Made by a program: the position numbers and the translations under genes
Source: Bradyrhizobium algeriense
GTDB taxonomy: Bacteria; Pseudomonadota; Alphaproteobacteria; Rhizobiales; Xanthobacteraceae
DNA: 64,000 nt
Assembly (NCBI RefSeq): GCF_003062295.1
Contig: NZ_PYCN01000019.1
Coordinates: 1 to 64,000 of the forward strand
Direction: 5' to 3'
In this document: piece after piece, positions 35,589-44,910 of the stretch
Layout of the letters: each line of letters begins with the position of its first letter
How positions within the stretch are numbered: position 1 is the stretch's first letter
Notes under the pieces: generated by a model
The model's input: only the letters and a program-made list of their open reading frames with translations
Told to the model about the DNA's origin: nothing
Databases searched by the model: none

Positions 35589-38084
35589 ATGTCACTCTCG
35601 CGACGCGAATTGTTGAAGGCGCAGGCCGCAGCCGTCGCCGCCGCGGCTGCCGGCATCGCCGTTCCCGCAGCCGCGCAGCCGGTGGCAGGCGGCATCGGAT
35701 CGCTGGAGATCAAATGGTCGAAGGCGCCTTGTCGCTTTTGCGGCACCGGATGCGGGGTGATGGTCGGCGTCAAGGCCGGCAAGGTCGTCGCCACCCACGG
35801 CGATACGCTCGCCGAGGTCAATCGCGGACTGAACTGCATCAAGGGGTATTTCCTCTCCAAGATCATGTACGGCGCCGACCGCCTGACCACGCCGCTGCTG
35901 CGCAAGAAGGGCGGCGTCTTCGACAAGAACGGCGAACTGACGCCGGTTTCGTGGGACGAGGCCTTCGACGTGATGGCCGCCCGCGCCAAGGCGGTGCTGA
36001 ACGAGAAGGGCCCGACGGCGCTCGGCATGCTCGGCTCTGGGCAATGGACCGCCTACGAGGGCTACGCCGCCACCAAGCTGATGCGGGCCGGCTTTCGCTC
36101 CAACAATCTCGATCCCAACGCCCGCCACTGCATGGCGTCGGCGGCCTACGCGTTCATGCGCACCTTTGGCATGGACGAGCCGATGGGTTGCTACGACGAT
36201 TTCGAAGCGGCTGATGCCTTCGTGCTGTGGGGCTCGAACATGGCCGAGATGCATCCGATCCTGTGGACGCGACTTACCGACCGGCGATTGAGCCATCCGC
36301 ATGTCAAGGTGGCAGTTCTCTCGACGTTCACCAACCGAAGCTCCGATCTCGCCGACATCCCGATCGTGTTCAAACCGGGCACGGATCTGGCGATCCTGAA
36401 CTACATCGCCAACCACATCATCACGACCGGACGGGTCAACCAGGACTTCGTCAGGAACCACACCACCTTCGTGAAAGGCACGGTCGACATCGGTTACGGT
36501 TTGCGCCCGGACCATCCGCTCGAAGTCAAAGCCAAGGGCGCGGCAACGGCCGGCGCCACCGAGCCGATTGACTTTGACGCGTACGCAGCCTTCGTGAAGG
36601 ATTACACACTCGAGAAGGTATCCGAACTTACAGGCGTCGAACGCGGCTTCCTGCAGGAGCTCGCCGAGCTCTATGCCGATCCGAAGCGCAAGGTGATGTC
36701 GCTGTGGACGATGGGCTTCAACCAGCACGTTCGAGGCGTGTGGGCCAATCAGCTCATCTACAATCTGCATCTGCTGACGGGAAAGATTTCCGAGCCCGGC
36801 AATTCGCCGTTCTCGCTGACGGGGCAGCCATCCGCCTGCGGCACCGCCCGCGAAGTCGGCACCTTCGCGCATCGTCTGCCTGCCGATATGACCGTCACCA
36901 ATCCGGAGCACCGCAAGCACACCGAGGAAATCTGGCGCGTCCCGCACGGCATCATTCCGGACAAGCCGGGTTACCACGCGGTCGAACATGACCGGATGCT
37001 TCGCGACGGCAAGCTGAATTTCTACTGGATCCAGGTCAACAACAACCTGCAGGCCGCGCCGAACAGTTCGCGCGAGACCTATCCGGGTTACCGGAATCCG
37101 GAAAACTTCATCGTCGTCTCCGACGCCTATCCTACCGTCACCGCGATGGCCGCCGATCTCGTTCTTCCCGCGGCGATGTGGGTCGAAAAGGAAGGCATGT
37201 ATGGCAACGCGGAGCGACGCACCCATGTGTGGCGGCAGCTCGTCGACGCGCCAGGGGAGGCACGCTCCGACCTTTGGCAGATGATGGAATTCTCGAAGCG
37301 CTTCACCACCGACGAAGTGTGGCCGGCGCAGCTTCTGGATGCCAACCCCAGCTATAGCGGCAAGACGTTGTTCGACGCGTTGTTCCGGAACGGCAAGGTC
37401 GACAAGTACGCAACCACTGAAATCCCCGCCGAGTACGAAAACCAGGAGGCCAAGGCCTTCGGGTTCTACGTGCAAAAGGGTCTGTTCGAGGAATACGCCG
37501 AATTCGGCCGCGGTCATGGACACGACCTTGCGCCCTTCGACGCCTATCACGAGGTACGGGGCCTGCGATGGCCCGTCGTCAACGGCAAGGAAACCAAGTG
37601 GCGTTATCGGGAAGGCCTGGATCCCTACGTCAAGCCGGGCAAGGGCGTCGACTTCTACGGCAACAAGGACGGGCGCGCCAGGATCATTGCGGTGCCCTAT
37701 GAGCCGCCGGCGGAATCTCCGGACAAGGAATTCGATATCTGGCTGGTCACCGGTCGCGTGCTCGAACATTGGCACTCGGGGTCCATGACCATGCGCGTGC
37801 CGGAACTCTACAAGGCATTTCCCGGCGCCAAGGTTTTCATGCATGCGGAGGATGCGCGCTCCAGAGGCATCAATCAGGGCGCCGAGGTCCGGGTGGTGTC
37901 GCGGCGCGGTGAAATCCGAACCCGGGTGGATACAAAAGGACGCAACCGGATGCCGCGCGGCGTCGTCTTCGTTCCGTGGTTCGACGCCAGCCAACTCATC
38001 AACAAGGTGACGCTGGACGCAACGGATCCCATTTCCAAGCAGGCGGACTTCAAGAAATGCGCGGTCAAGATCATCCCGGTCTGA
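35589..38084 (+). CDS. napA: Periplasmic nitrate reductase catalytic subunit NapA
   Basis: Molybdopterin enzyme that reduces nitrate to nitrite in the periplasm. The 831 residues carry a twin-arginine signal (SRRELLKAQAAAVAAAAAG then IAVPAAA, cleaved about residue 30), a 4Fe-4S motif (C48, C51, C55, C83) and the Mo-coordinating Cys C181 in NARHCMASAAYA. Further motifs, such as YGNAERRTHVWR and the C-terminal molybdopterin-guanine-dinucleotide domain, are complete. It is the fourth gene of napEFDABC and overlaps napB by 28 bases. Confidence 0.97.
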   Translation: MSLSRRELLKAQAAAVAAAAAGIAVPAAAQPVAGGIGSLEIKWSKAPCRFCGTGCGVMVGVKAGKVVATHGDTLAEVNRGLNCIKGYFLSKIMYGADRLTTPLLRKKGGVFDKNGELTPVSWDEAFDVMAARAKAVLNEKGPTALGMLGSGQWTAYEGYAATKLMRAGFRSNNLDPNARHCMASAAYAFMRTFGMDEPMGCYDDFEAADAFVLWGSNMAEMHPILWTRLTDRRLSHPHVKVAVLSTFTNRSSDLADIPIVFKPGTDLAILNYIANHIITTGRVNQDFVRNHTTFVKGTVDIGYGLRPDHPLEVKAKGAATAGATEPIDFDAYAAFVKDYTLEKVSELTGVERGFLQELAELYADPKRKVMSLWTMGFNQHVRGVWANQLIYNLHLLTGKISEPGNSPFSLTGQPSACGTAREVGTFAHRLPADMTVTNPEHRKHTEEIWRVPHGIIPDKPGYHAVEHDRMLRDGKLNFYWIQVNNNLQAAPNSSRETYPGYRNPENFIVVSDAYPTVTAMAADLVLPAAMWVEKEGMYGNAERRTHVWRQLVDAPGEARSDLWQMMEFSKRFTTDEVWPAQLLDANPSYSGKTLFDALFRNGKVDKYATTEIPAEYENQEAKAFGFYVQKGLFEEYAEFGRGHGHDLAPFDAYHEVRGLRWPVVNGKETKWRYREGLDPYVKPGKGVDFYGNKDGRARIIAVPYEPPAESPDKEFDIWLVTGRVLEHWHSGSMTMRVPELYKAFPGAKVFMHAEDARSRGINQGAEVRVVSRRGEIRTRVDTKGRNRMPRGVVFVPWFDASQLINKVTLDATDPISKQADFKKCAVKIIPV

Positions 38085-38554
38085 AGAGATTTCGAAGTCC
38101 CATAGCAGGCGCCCTGCTCGGCGGCCTGCTGGTGTTCGCCTGCGGCGCGATCTACGCGCAAACCGCCCCCCAGATCGTGCCGCGGGTTACCGGCGCCGCA
38201 GCGCCTATGGGAGATGTGCGAACGCCGCCCCTGGCGCGACCGATCGTCGATGACAAGCGGCTGATGCGCAATTATCCGGAACAGCCGCCGATCATCCCGC
38301 ACTCCATCGACAATTATCAACTCACGCTCAAGACCAATCGCTGCCTCGACTGTCACCGCCGACAGTACACTGAGGGCTCGGGTGCGCCGATGATCAGTGT
38401 CACGCACTTCATGGACCGCGACGGACAGGTCCTAGCCGACGTCACGCCGCGGCGATACTTCTGCACGGCGTGCCATGTCCAGCAGACTGATGCACGGCCG
38501 CTCGTCCCCAACGCGTTCAAGGACATGCTCCTCGTCGGTTCCGAGAAGAAGTGA
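38057..38554 (+). CDS. napB: NapB, diheme cytochrome c subunit
   Basis: Electron-transfer partner of NapA. The 165 residues contain a signal peptide or membrane anchor (about 12-36, ending AIYAQ) and two c-type heme motifs, CLDCH and CTACH, with additional axial His in HSIDNYQ and the SVTHFMDRDG segment. I choose the ATG at 38057, which overlaps the end of napA, because the signal sequence lies directly after it. Length fits the family. Confidence 0.93.
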   Translation: MRGQDHPGLKRFRSPIAGALLGGLLVFACGAIYAQTAPQIVPRVTGAAAPMGDVRTPPLARPIVDDKRLMRNYPEQPPIIPHSIDNYQLTLKTNRCLDCHRRQYTEGSGAPMISVTHFMDRDGQVLADVTPRRYFCTACHVQQTDARPLVPNAFKDMLLVGSEKK

Positions 38555-38563
38555 GAACCGTCG

Positions 38564-39256
38564 ATGCAGCGGCTCAAGTCACTCCTGATCTGGTTCTGGC
38601 GCATAGCCAGCCACCCAAGCGCGCATTTGAGTCTCGGCTTTCTCGCACTCGGCGGCTTCGTCTGCGGCGTGCTGTTCTGGGGCGCCTTCAACACCGCACT
38701 TGAGATCACCAACACCGAAAAGTTCTGCACCTCGTGTCACGAAATGCGCGCCAACGTGTTCGAGGAATTGCAGCGCACCCCCCATTTCTCCAATCGCTCG
38801 GGAGTCCGCGCGACATGCCCCGACTGCCACGTTCCGCACAACTGGACTGACAAGATCGCCCGCAAGATGCAGGCATCAAAGGAAGTCTGGGGCAAGATTT
38901 TCGGCACGATCGATACAAGAGAGAAGTTCTTGGATCACCGGCTCGAACTCGCCAAGCACGAGTGGGCGAGACTAAAGGCAAATGATTCCCTGGAATGCCG
39001 CAACTGCCATTCCTCGGCGGCGATGGACTTCACCAAGCAGACGCGACGTGCGGCGGAAATCCATGCCAGATTTCTGGTCCCCGGCGAAAAGACCTGCATC
39101 GACTGCCACAAGGGCATCGCGCATGAACTGCCCGACATGACCGGCATCGAGCCGGGCTGGCGGACTCCGCCCGAACTGCGGGACCGCCAGAGTTTTCGCG
39201 CCAATCCGCGCGATGAGCTGGTGCGATATCTCGCAACGACCGGATCGGAGCGGTAA
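38564..39256 (+). CDS. napC: NapC/NirT-type tetraheme cytochrome c
   Basis: Membrane-anchored quinol dehydrogenase that passes electrons from the quinol pool to NapAB. The 230 residues have one N-terminal membrane helix (about 18-42, HLSLGFLALGGFVCGVLFWG) and four heme motifs: CTSCH, CPDCH, CRNCH and CIDCH. It starts ten bases after napB and is the last gene of the operon. Confidence 0.96.
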   Translation: MQRLKSLLIWFWRIASHPSAHLSLGFLALGGFVCGVLFWGAFNTALEITNTEKFCTSCHEMRANVFEELQRTPHFSNRSGVRATCPDCHVPHNWTDKIARKMQASKEVWGKIFGTIDTREKFLDHRLELAKHEWARLKANDSLECRNCHSSAAMDFTKQTRRAAEIHARFLVPGEKTCIDCHKGIAHELPDMTGIEPGWRTPPELRDRQSFRANPRDELVRYLATTGSER

Positions 39257-39284
39257 CGCGCGGCAAGCATTGAGCGATTAGCTC

Positions 39285-39396
39285 CGTCATTGCCTGCGAC
39301 AAGCGCGAAGCGTTTGCGCAAAGGAGCAAAGCGACGAAGCAATCCATCTATCCCCGCGTTGAGGCATGGATTGCTTCGCTCACGCTCGCAATGACG
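39285..39396. repeat. Long palindromic repeat with CGTCATTGC/GCAATGACG ends
   Basis: Outer arms CGTCATTGC (39285-39293) and GCAATGACG (39388-39396), with an inner pair GAAGCAATCCAT/ATGGATTGCTTC. This is a MITE-like or REP-like chromosomal repeat that I know from Bradyrhizobium genomes. It follows napC. Confidence 0.7.
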
Positions 39397-39406
39397 CGGA
39401 TAGTTC

Positions 39407-39436
39407 GTAGCCCGGATGAGCGAAGCGACATCCGGG
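39407..39436. repeat. REP-like palindrome (CCCGGATGAGCGAAGCG type)
   Basis: Arms CCCGGAT and ATCCGGG around a GAGCGAAGCG core; second copy of the family seen at 23040-23070 and 51807-51841. Confidence 0.7.
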
Positions 39437-39462
39437 ACCACTCCAACACCGCCCCGGACATT

Positions 39463-39493
39463 GATGGGTTTCGCTTCGCTCTACCCATCCTAC
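39463..39493. repeat. REP-like palindrome (GATGGG...CCCATC type)
   Basis: Near copy of the element at 135-166, with TTTCGCTTCGCTCT core. Together with the two elements before it, it makes a dense repeat block of about 210 bases in the napC 3' region (39257-39634), which otherwise has no gene. Confidence 0.65.
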
Positions 39494-39634
39494 GAAATCC
39501 GCTCACGCGACACTCGCACTGAGGGTGCCGAGCCAACAAAAACAACCAACGTCAACACCGCGGTAACTAGTTTCCTTTACCCTCTGCCAACCATAAGCCC
39601 CTGTCGCGGGCGTATGGTGAGCGGGTAGCGTGTC

Positions 39635-40102
39635 ATGTTGCGTTTGAAGATACTGGCCTCGGTTGTTCCGCTGGCGATTGCCGCCCTGTTCGCGCGCGGC
39701 GAGTTTTTGGCAGGACCCAGGGCCTGCATCGAGATAGCGGGTACGTCCGTCCAGATCGCCGCTCTCTCCTGGCAGGCGCACCACAACGTCGCCTTCACCG
39801 ACGACCCCTCCCATGCGACGGTGCGGGTCCAGATCTCCGACGACGCGGAAGCGGCCGACTTCACCGTGATCGACGACATCGATACGGCCGAAGCCGGCGC
39901 CTGCGAGAGCAACGCCCCGCCGCGGCTGGTCGCGATCTCCCGCAATCCCTCGCCCTCCGATCCCGTCATCTATCTTTCGCGGGATGGCCCGGCCGACTAC
40001 CGGATCTTCGTGTCCTCGAAGAGCCTTTCGCTGCTCGATGCCGCAGCCCTGATCGTCGGCGCCCGCGGCGAGCGCCGCCGCGTCGAAGCGGCGTTACTTT
40101 AA
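39635..40102 (+). CDS. Hypothetical secreted protein
   Basis: A 155-residue protein with an N-terminal hydrophobic signal (about 6-27, ILASVVPLAIAALFA). The rest is acidic and beta-rich, with Cys at residues 31 and about 89 that could form a disulfide if exported. I do not recognise a family. It stands between the repeat block and a palindromic repeat ahead of the sensor kinase. Confidence 0.6.
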   Translation: MLRLKILASVVPLAIAALFARGEFLAGPRACIEIAGTSVQIAALSWQAHHNVAFTDDPSHATVRVQISDDAEAADFTVIDDIDTAEAGACESNAPPRLVAISRNPSPSDPVIYLSRDGPADYRIFVSSKSLSLLDAAALIVGARGERRRVEAALL

Positions 40103-40107
40103 GGTTT

Positions 40108-40156
40108 GAGCATGGTCTTTTCGGAAAACCGGTTTCCACTTTTCCGGACTATGCTC
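40108..40156. repeat. Palindromic repeat GAGCATGGTC...GACTATGCTC
   Basis: Arms GAGCATGGTC and GACTATGCTC around an inner CGGAAAACCGGTTTCC core. It is a known chromosomal repeat of Bradyrhizobium-like genomes and can form a strong hairpin just after the hypothetical gene. Confidence 0.65.
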
Positions 40157-40304
40157 GGTTAAGGTTTCATTTACCCTGTTCTCATCGCGGCCGTTGCGCG
40201 CTGGGAGCCTCAAGCACTTTGCAACGTCGGCAACGCATCGTGTGCCCAGAGGGGCGGCGAAGCAGGCCGGTTCAGTTCAGGCAGCAATCTCAGGGTCATT
40301 GGCG

Positions 40305-42539
40305 ATGGGACGGACTTTCCGGATCAAACTTCGCTTTCGCCGTTTCGGTCGCCGGCATCCCTGGCTGACCCTCACGCTGCGCTCCTTCATGATCTTCTCG
40401 ATCGTGTTCGGCGCCGCCTATGGATTCATTACCGGAAGCAAGGCGGAGAATTCCGGCTATGACCCGCACGCCTTTGCGATCGGCGTCGCTTTCCTGTTTG
40501 CGATCGCCTGCGTCGCGCTCGCCACTTTCAGCGTCCGGCTCCGCCTGATGCGCAAGAAAATGCGCAAGGTCGCCCTGCACAATGAAGCGCTGGCCGACCG
40601 GAACTGGGAATTGCAGGAAGCCGAGCAGCGCGCCCGCCGCTTGTTCGAATCGCAGGGCGATCTGATCGTGCTGCGCGACGCCGAGGGCTGCATCACCTAT
40701 GCCAACGATGCCTATTGCGAACTCGCACAAATGCCGCGCGACGCGCTGATCGGCACGCGCTTCACGCTTGAAGTCCTCGAACAGGGCGACGCCGCGCTCG
40801 AACCGAACGGCACCCGCGTTCACGACCAGCAGGTCACGGGTCCGCTCGGCCCGCGCTGGATCGCATGGCGCGAAGGCCTCGTCCGCAACGACGCCGGGGG
40901 GCCGGCGGAAATGCAAAGCGTCGGCCGCGACGTCACCGATCGCACCGAAAGCGAGCGGGCGCTGGCCGAGGCCCGCGACCAGGCCGATGCGGCAAGCCGC
41001 GCCAAGTCGCGCTTCCTCGCGATGGCGAGCCATGAGATCCGCACGCCGCTCAACGGCATCATCGGCATGAGCGGGCTGTTGATGGACACGCCGCTGACGC
41101 CGGAACAGGCGACCTATGTCAAGGCGGTGAAGACTTCCGGCGACGCGCTGCTCTCGCTGATCGAGGAGCTGCTGGATTACTCCAAGATCGAGGCCGGCAA
41201 GATCGATCTCGAACATCGTCCGTTCGCGCTGTCGGGGATGATCGAGGACATCACCGAATTGCTGGCGCCGCGCGCGGAGGCCAAGAAAATCGAGATCGCC
41301 GCCTATGTCGACGAGCGGCTGCCGATGCACGTGATCGGCGACGCGGCGCGGTTGCGGCAGGTGCTGCTCAATCTCGCCGGCAACGCCATCAAGTTCACCT
41401 CGACCGGCGGCGTCGCCCTGATCGTCGAGCCCGGCATCTGGCCCAATGAAATCAGTTTTCTGGTGCGCGACACCGGCATCGGCATCGCGCCCGAGGCGCG
41501 CGAGCGGATCTTCCGCGAGTTCGAACAGGCCGACGACAAGATCGCCCGCAGCTATGGCGGCACCGGGCTTGGCCTGAGCATCTCCGACCGCATCGTCAAG
41601 CGCATGGGCGGCCGCATCACGCTGGAGAGCCAGCCGGGCGCCGGCGCGACATTCGAAGTGTCTATCCCGCTCGCCGCCGCCGACGGCGAACAAATCTCCT
41701 TCGCGGCGCCCGATCTCTCCGGCCAGTCGATCATGCTGGTCTCGCCACAGAGCATCGAGGCCTCGCTGACCGCGCGGCGGCTGCAGCGCTGGGGCGGACA
41801 GACCTGCATGCTTTCCGACGCCGATGTCGCCGAGGCCCTGCTGCCCGAGCGGCCCTGGCACGCCGTGCTGATCGATCACGCGTTGGGGCTGGCCGATATC
41901 GAACGGCTCGGCGAAGCTGCGCGCCTGCATGCCACGCAGCGTATCGTGATGTTCACGCCGGCGACGCGGCAGGAATTGCAGCCATCCGCCACCTCCGCCC
42001 TCACCGGCTATCTGGTCAAGCCGTTGCGCGCGGCTTCGCTCGCGGCGCGCCTGACCACCGCGCCGGAGGTGGCCGCGCCGAGCCTGGAGCCGGCCATCGA
42101 CACGATCGAGACATCAGCCGCGCCGTCAGCCAAGGGCCTGTCGATCCTGGTTGCCGAAGACAATCAGATCAATGCGCTGTTGATCCGCTCGCTGCTCGGC
42201 CGGCTCGGCCATCACGCCGTGATCACCACCAACGGCGCCGAGGCGCTGGAATCCTGGCTGTCGGCGAAAGCCGCAGGCAGCCCCTACGATCTGGTCCTGA
42301 TGGACATCCAGATGCCGCAGCTCAACGGCATCGAAACCACCAAGCGGATTCGCACCCTCGAGGCGGGCGAGCCGGGAGGCCGGACGCCGATCCTCGCACT
42401 CACCGCCAACACGCTGGTGGAAGACCGCTACGCCTGCTTCGAAGCCGGCATGGACGGATTTTTGATCAAGCCGCTCGACCGCGAGAAACTCGCCGAGGCG
42501 CTCTCCGGCCTCATCGCGTCACGACACATCGCGGCGTGA
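40305..42539 (+). CDS. Hybrid sensor histidine kinase with PAS and C-terminal receiver
   Basis: A 744-residue sensor kinase starting at ATG 40305 (MGRTFRIKLRFRRF). Two transmembrane helices (about 22-43 and 56-80) border a very short periplasmic loop, so it probably senses a membrane or cytosolic signal. A coiled coil (80-110) leads to a PAS domain (about 112-230), a HisKA domain with H243 (MASHEIRTPLNG), a HATPase domain (GTGLGLS), a degenerate receiver-like domain (about 490-600) and a C-terminal receiver with phospho-acceptor D667 (LVLMDIQMPQLNG). No cognate regulator is beside it. The target is unknown. Confidence 0.92.
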   Translation: MGRTFRIKLRFRRFGRRHPWLTLTLRSFMIFSIVFGAAYGFITGSKAENSGYDPHAFAIGVAFLFAIACVALATFSVRLRLMRKKMRKVALHNEALADRNWELQEAEQRARRLFESQGDLIVLRDAEGCITYANDAYCELAQMPRDALIGTRFTLEVLEQGDAALEPNGTRVHDQQVTGPLGPRWIAWREGLVRNDAGGPAEMQSVGRDVTDRTESERALAEARDQADAASRAKSRFLAMASHEIRTPLNGIIGMSGLLMDTPLTPEQATYVKAVKTSGDALLSLIEELLDYSKIEAGKIDLEHRPFALSGMIEDITELLAPRAEAKKIEIAAYVDERLPMHVIGDAARLRQVLLNLAGNAIKFTSTGGVALIVEPGIWPNEISFLVRDTGIGIAPEARERIFREFEQADDKIARSYGGTGLGLSISDRIVKRMGGRITLESQPGAGATFEVSIPLAAADGEQISFAAPDLSGQSIMLVSPQSIEASLTARRLQRWGGQTCMLSDADVAEALLPERPWHAVLIDHALGLADIERLGEAARLHATQRIVMFTPATRQELQPSATSALTGYLVKPLRAASLAARLTTAPEVAAPSLEPAIDTIETSAAPSAKGLSILVAEDNQINALLIRSLLGRLGHHAVITTNGAEALESWLSAKAAGSPYDLVLMDIQMPQLNGIETTKRIRTLEAGEPGGRTPILALTANTLVEDRYACFEAGMDGFLIKPLDREKLAEALSGLIASRHIAA

Positions 42540-42560
42540 GGTGGCCTTGTGCCGAAGCGG

Positions 42561-42696
42561 TAGCTGCGGTCGTCCCTGCGAACGCAGGGACCCATAACCA
42601 CAGGATTTAGCGATAAGTAGAAGGTCGTTAGCCACCCTGCCCCGAAGAGAAGCCGCGGCGTATGGGTCCCTGCGTTCGCAGGGACGACCGGAGCTA
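42561..42696. repeat. Long inverted repeat with GTCCCTGCGAACGCAGGGAC core
   Basis: Each end carries a small palindrome GTCCCTGCG-AACGCAGGGAC or its complement, and the two ends are inverted copies of each other, with arms extending to TAGCTGC/GAGCTA at 42561-42567 and 42691-42696. It fills the space between the kinase and coaA and overlaps the coaA stop by three bases. It resembles mobile REP doublets of Bradyrhizobium. Confidence 0.7.
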
Positions 42697-43650
42697 CAGC
42701 CGCCGTAGCGCCACCGTCTCGACCAGATGATCGGCGCGCTTTTTCAGGATCAGCGTCGCGCGCGGCCGGGTCGGCAGAATATTGTCCTCGAGATTGGCGA
42801 GGTTGGTGCGTTCCCAGATCGCGATCGCGGTCGCCGTGGCCTCCTCGTCCGAGAGCACTGCGTAGCGATGGAAGTACGATTTGGGATCGTGGAACGCGGT
42901 ATCCCTGAGCGCGAGAAAGCGCCGCACATACCATTCGCGCAGCACCGGCTCCTCGGCATCGATATAGACCGAGAAGTCGAAGAAGTCGGACACCACCGGC
43001 ACCGCCTTGCCGTCGCGCGGCAGGCGGCCGGTCTGCAGCACGTTGACGCCCTCGACGATCAGGATGTCGGGGCGGTCGACCTCGATCCACTGGTTCGGCA
43101 CGATGTCGTAGACCAGATGCGAATAGACCGGCGCGCGCACTGGCCGGCGGCCGGCCTTGATGTCGGAGAGGAACGACAGCAGCATCGGCAGGTCGTAGCT
43201 CTCGGGAAAGCCTTTTTTCTGCATCAGCCCCTGCCGCTCGAGCACGGCATTGGGAAACAGAAAACCGTCTGTCGTCACCAGGTCGACCTTGGGCCGCGGC
43301 GACCAGCGCGCGAGCAGCGCCTGCAGCACGCGCGCGGTGGTCGACTTGCCGACCGCGACCGAGCCGGCGACGCCGATGATGTAGGGCACCTTGCGGTCGC
43401 GGATGTCGAGGAACTGGCGCTGCGCCTGATAGAGGCGGTGAGTGGCGTCGACATAGATCGACAACAGGCGCGACAGCGGCAGGTAGATGTCCTCCACCTC
43501 CTGCATGTCGAGGCGATCGTGCATCGAGCGCAGCCGCTCGAATTCGCCCGGCTCCAGCGTCATCGGCGTATCGTCGCGCAAGCGCGCCCACTGCTCGCGG
43601 GTGAAGATACGGTAGGGGTTGTATTGCTGGTCGGGGGTGCGGATATCCAT
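42694..43650 (-). CDS. coaA: Type I pantothenate kinase
   Basis: First committed step of coenzyme A synthesis. The 318 residues have the P-loop GVAGSVAVGKST (ATP binding) and VTTDGFLFPN, the RGFPESYDLPMLLSFL-type segment (here KGFPESYDLPML), the ADR-like DYFDFSVYIDAEEP and the IDLIVEG motif (DILIVEGVNVLQ). It lies 15 bases downstream of hisE. Its 3' end overlaps a repeat. Confidence 0.95.
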   Translation of the reverse strand: MDIRTPDQQYNPYRIFTREQWARLRDDTPMTLEPGEFERLRSMHDRLDMQEVEDIYLPLSRLLSIYVDATHRLYQAQRQFLDIRDRKVPYIIGVAGSVAVGKSTTARVLQALLARWSPRPKVDLVTTDGFLFPNAVLERQGLMQKKGFPESYDLPMLLSFLSDIKAGRRPVRAPVYSHLVYDIVPNQWIEVDRPDILIVEGVNVLQTGRLPRDGKAVPVVSDFFDFSVYIDAEEPVLREWYVRRFLALRDTAFHDPKSYFHRYAVLSDEEATATAIAIWERTNLANLEDNILPTRPRATLILKKRADHLVETVALRRL

Positions 43651-43665
43651 GAACTGCCCTCTCGG

Positions 43666-43989
43666 TCAGTCGCGCTTGCGCGACGCCTTTTCCTCGAGCC
43701 CGGACATCGACGTCCGCTGCGCCAGCGCGGCCTCGACCTCTTCGAGCTTGACGCCGCGCGCCTTCAAAAGCACCAGCAGGTGAAACAGCAGATCGGCGCT
43801 TTCGGCGATCAAATGGTCCCGATCGTCCTCGACGGCCGCGATCACGGTCTCGACCGCCTCCTCGCCCAGTTTCTTGGCGCAGTGCTCCGCGCCCTTGTCG
43901 AGCAATTTGCGGGTGTAGGACGCCTCTCCTCCCGATGCGGCCCGTGCATCGATGGTGGCGGCCAGATCATGGATCGTGAAACGCGACAT
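43666..43989 (-). CDS. hisE: Phosphoribosyl-ATP pyrophosphatase
   Basis: Second step of histidine synthesis. The 107-residue protein begins MSRFTIHDLAATI at ATG 43989. The MazG-like fold signature, KLGEEAVETVIAAVEDD and LIAESADLLFHLLVLL, is complete. It is separate from hisI, as in other alphaproteobacteria, and lies downstream of hisF. Confidence 0.93.
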   Translation of the reverse strand: MSRFTIHDLAATIDARAASGGEASYTRKLLDKGAEHCAKKLGEEAVETVIAAVEDDRDHLIAESADLLFHLLVLLKARGVKLEEVEAALAQRTSMSGLEEKASRKRD

Positions 43990-44072
43990 CAACCGAACTC
44001 AACACTTGCGCCCGGCCGAAGGCCGCGACGCCGTCCCGATCAGGGACTTAGCACTTTTGTGACGGGGAGTCG

Positions 44073-44849
44073 TCAGGGATCGAGCCGCATCGGCAGGCCG
44101 GCGCGCACCATGTGCTCCTTGGCTTGGCGTATGGTAAATTCGCCGAAGTGGAATATCGAGGCCGCCAGCACCGCGGTGGCGTGGCCCTGGCGGATGCCGT
44201 CGACCAGATGGTCGAGATTGCCGACGCCGCCGGAGGCGATGACCGGTACAGGGACACTGTCGGCGATGGCCTGCGTCAGCGGCAGGTCGAACCCCTGCCT
44301 TGTGCCGTCGCGGTCCATTGACGTCAGCAGGATTTCGCCGGCGCCGAGCGATACCACTTCCTGCGCGTATTCGATGGCGTCGATCCCGGTGGAGTTGCGC
44401 CCGCCATGGGTGAATATCTCCCAGCGCTCACCGCCGCCGGCACGCTTGACCCGCTTGGCGTCGATCGCGACCACGATGCACTGCTCGCCGAATTTTTCGG
44501 CCGCCTGCTTGACGAACTCCCGGTTGCTGACCGCGGCGGAATTGATCGAGACCTTGTCGGCCCCGTACCGCAGCAGCGTCTTGATGTCGTCGATGGTGCG
44601 GACCCCGCCGCCGACCGTCAGCGGCATGAAGCAGGCTTCCGCCGTGCGGCGGACGACATCCAGCATGGTGCCGCGGTTTTCGTGGGTAGCAGTGATATCG
44701 AGGAAGCACAATTCGTCGGCGCCGGCCGCATCATACGCAATCGCGGCTTCCACGGGATCGCCGGCGTCACGCAGATCGACGAAATTGACGCCTTTGACCA
44801 CCCGACCGTCCTTCACGTCGAGACAGGGGATCACGCGGACCTTGAACAT
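44073..44849 (-). CDS. hisF: Imidazole glycerol phosphate synthase subunit HisF
   Basis: Cyclase half of the HisHF complex; forms IGP and AICAR. The 258 residues begin MFKVRVIPCLDVKDGRVVKGV and include the catalytic Asp pair in PCLDVKDG and TSMDRDGTRQGFD. The (beta/alpha)8 barrel is complete. It follows hisA but a terminator and a repeat lie between the two. Confidence 0.96.
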   Translation of the reverse strand: MFKVRVIPCLDVKDGRVVKGVNFVDLRDAGDPVEAAIAYDAAGADELCFLDITATHENRGTMLDVVRRTAEACFMPLTVGGGVRTIDDIKTLLRYGADKVSINSAAVSNREFVKQAAEKFGEQCIVVAIDAKRVKRAGGGERWEIFTHGGRNSTGIDAIEYAQEVVSLGAGEILLTSMDRDGTRQGFDLPLTQAIADSVPVPVIASGGVGNLDHLVDGIRQGHATAVLAASIFHFGEFTIRQAKEHMVRAGLPMRLDP

Positions 44850-44861
44850 GGCGATACTCCC

Positions 44862-44908
44862 AAAGCGTTTTCAAGCGAAGCGGGTACCGGTTCGCGTGAA
44901 GAAAACGC
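44862..44908. repeat. Palindromic repeat GCGTTTTC...GAAAACGC
   Basis: Arms GCGTTTTC (44865-44872) and GAAAACGC (44901-44908) around GGGTACCGGTTCGCG. It is another repeat class that I know from Rhizobiales, located just upstream of hisF on its 5' side. Confidence 0.65.
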
Positions 44909-44910
44909 AT

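Noticed and set aside
35592..37994. An 800-codon minus-strand frame opposite napA
   Set aside because: A GC-rich antisense artefact; napA is clearly the coding strand by its motifs and cofactor sites.
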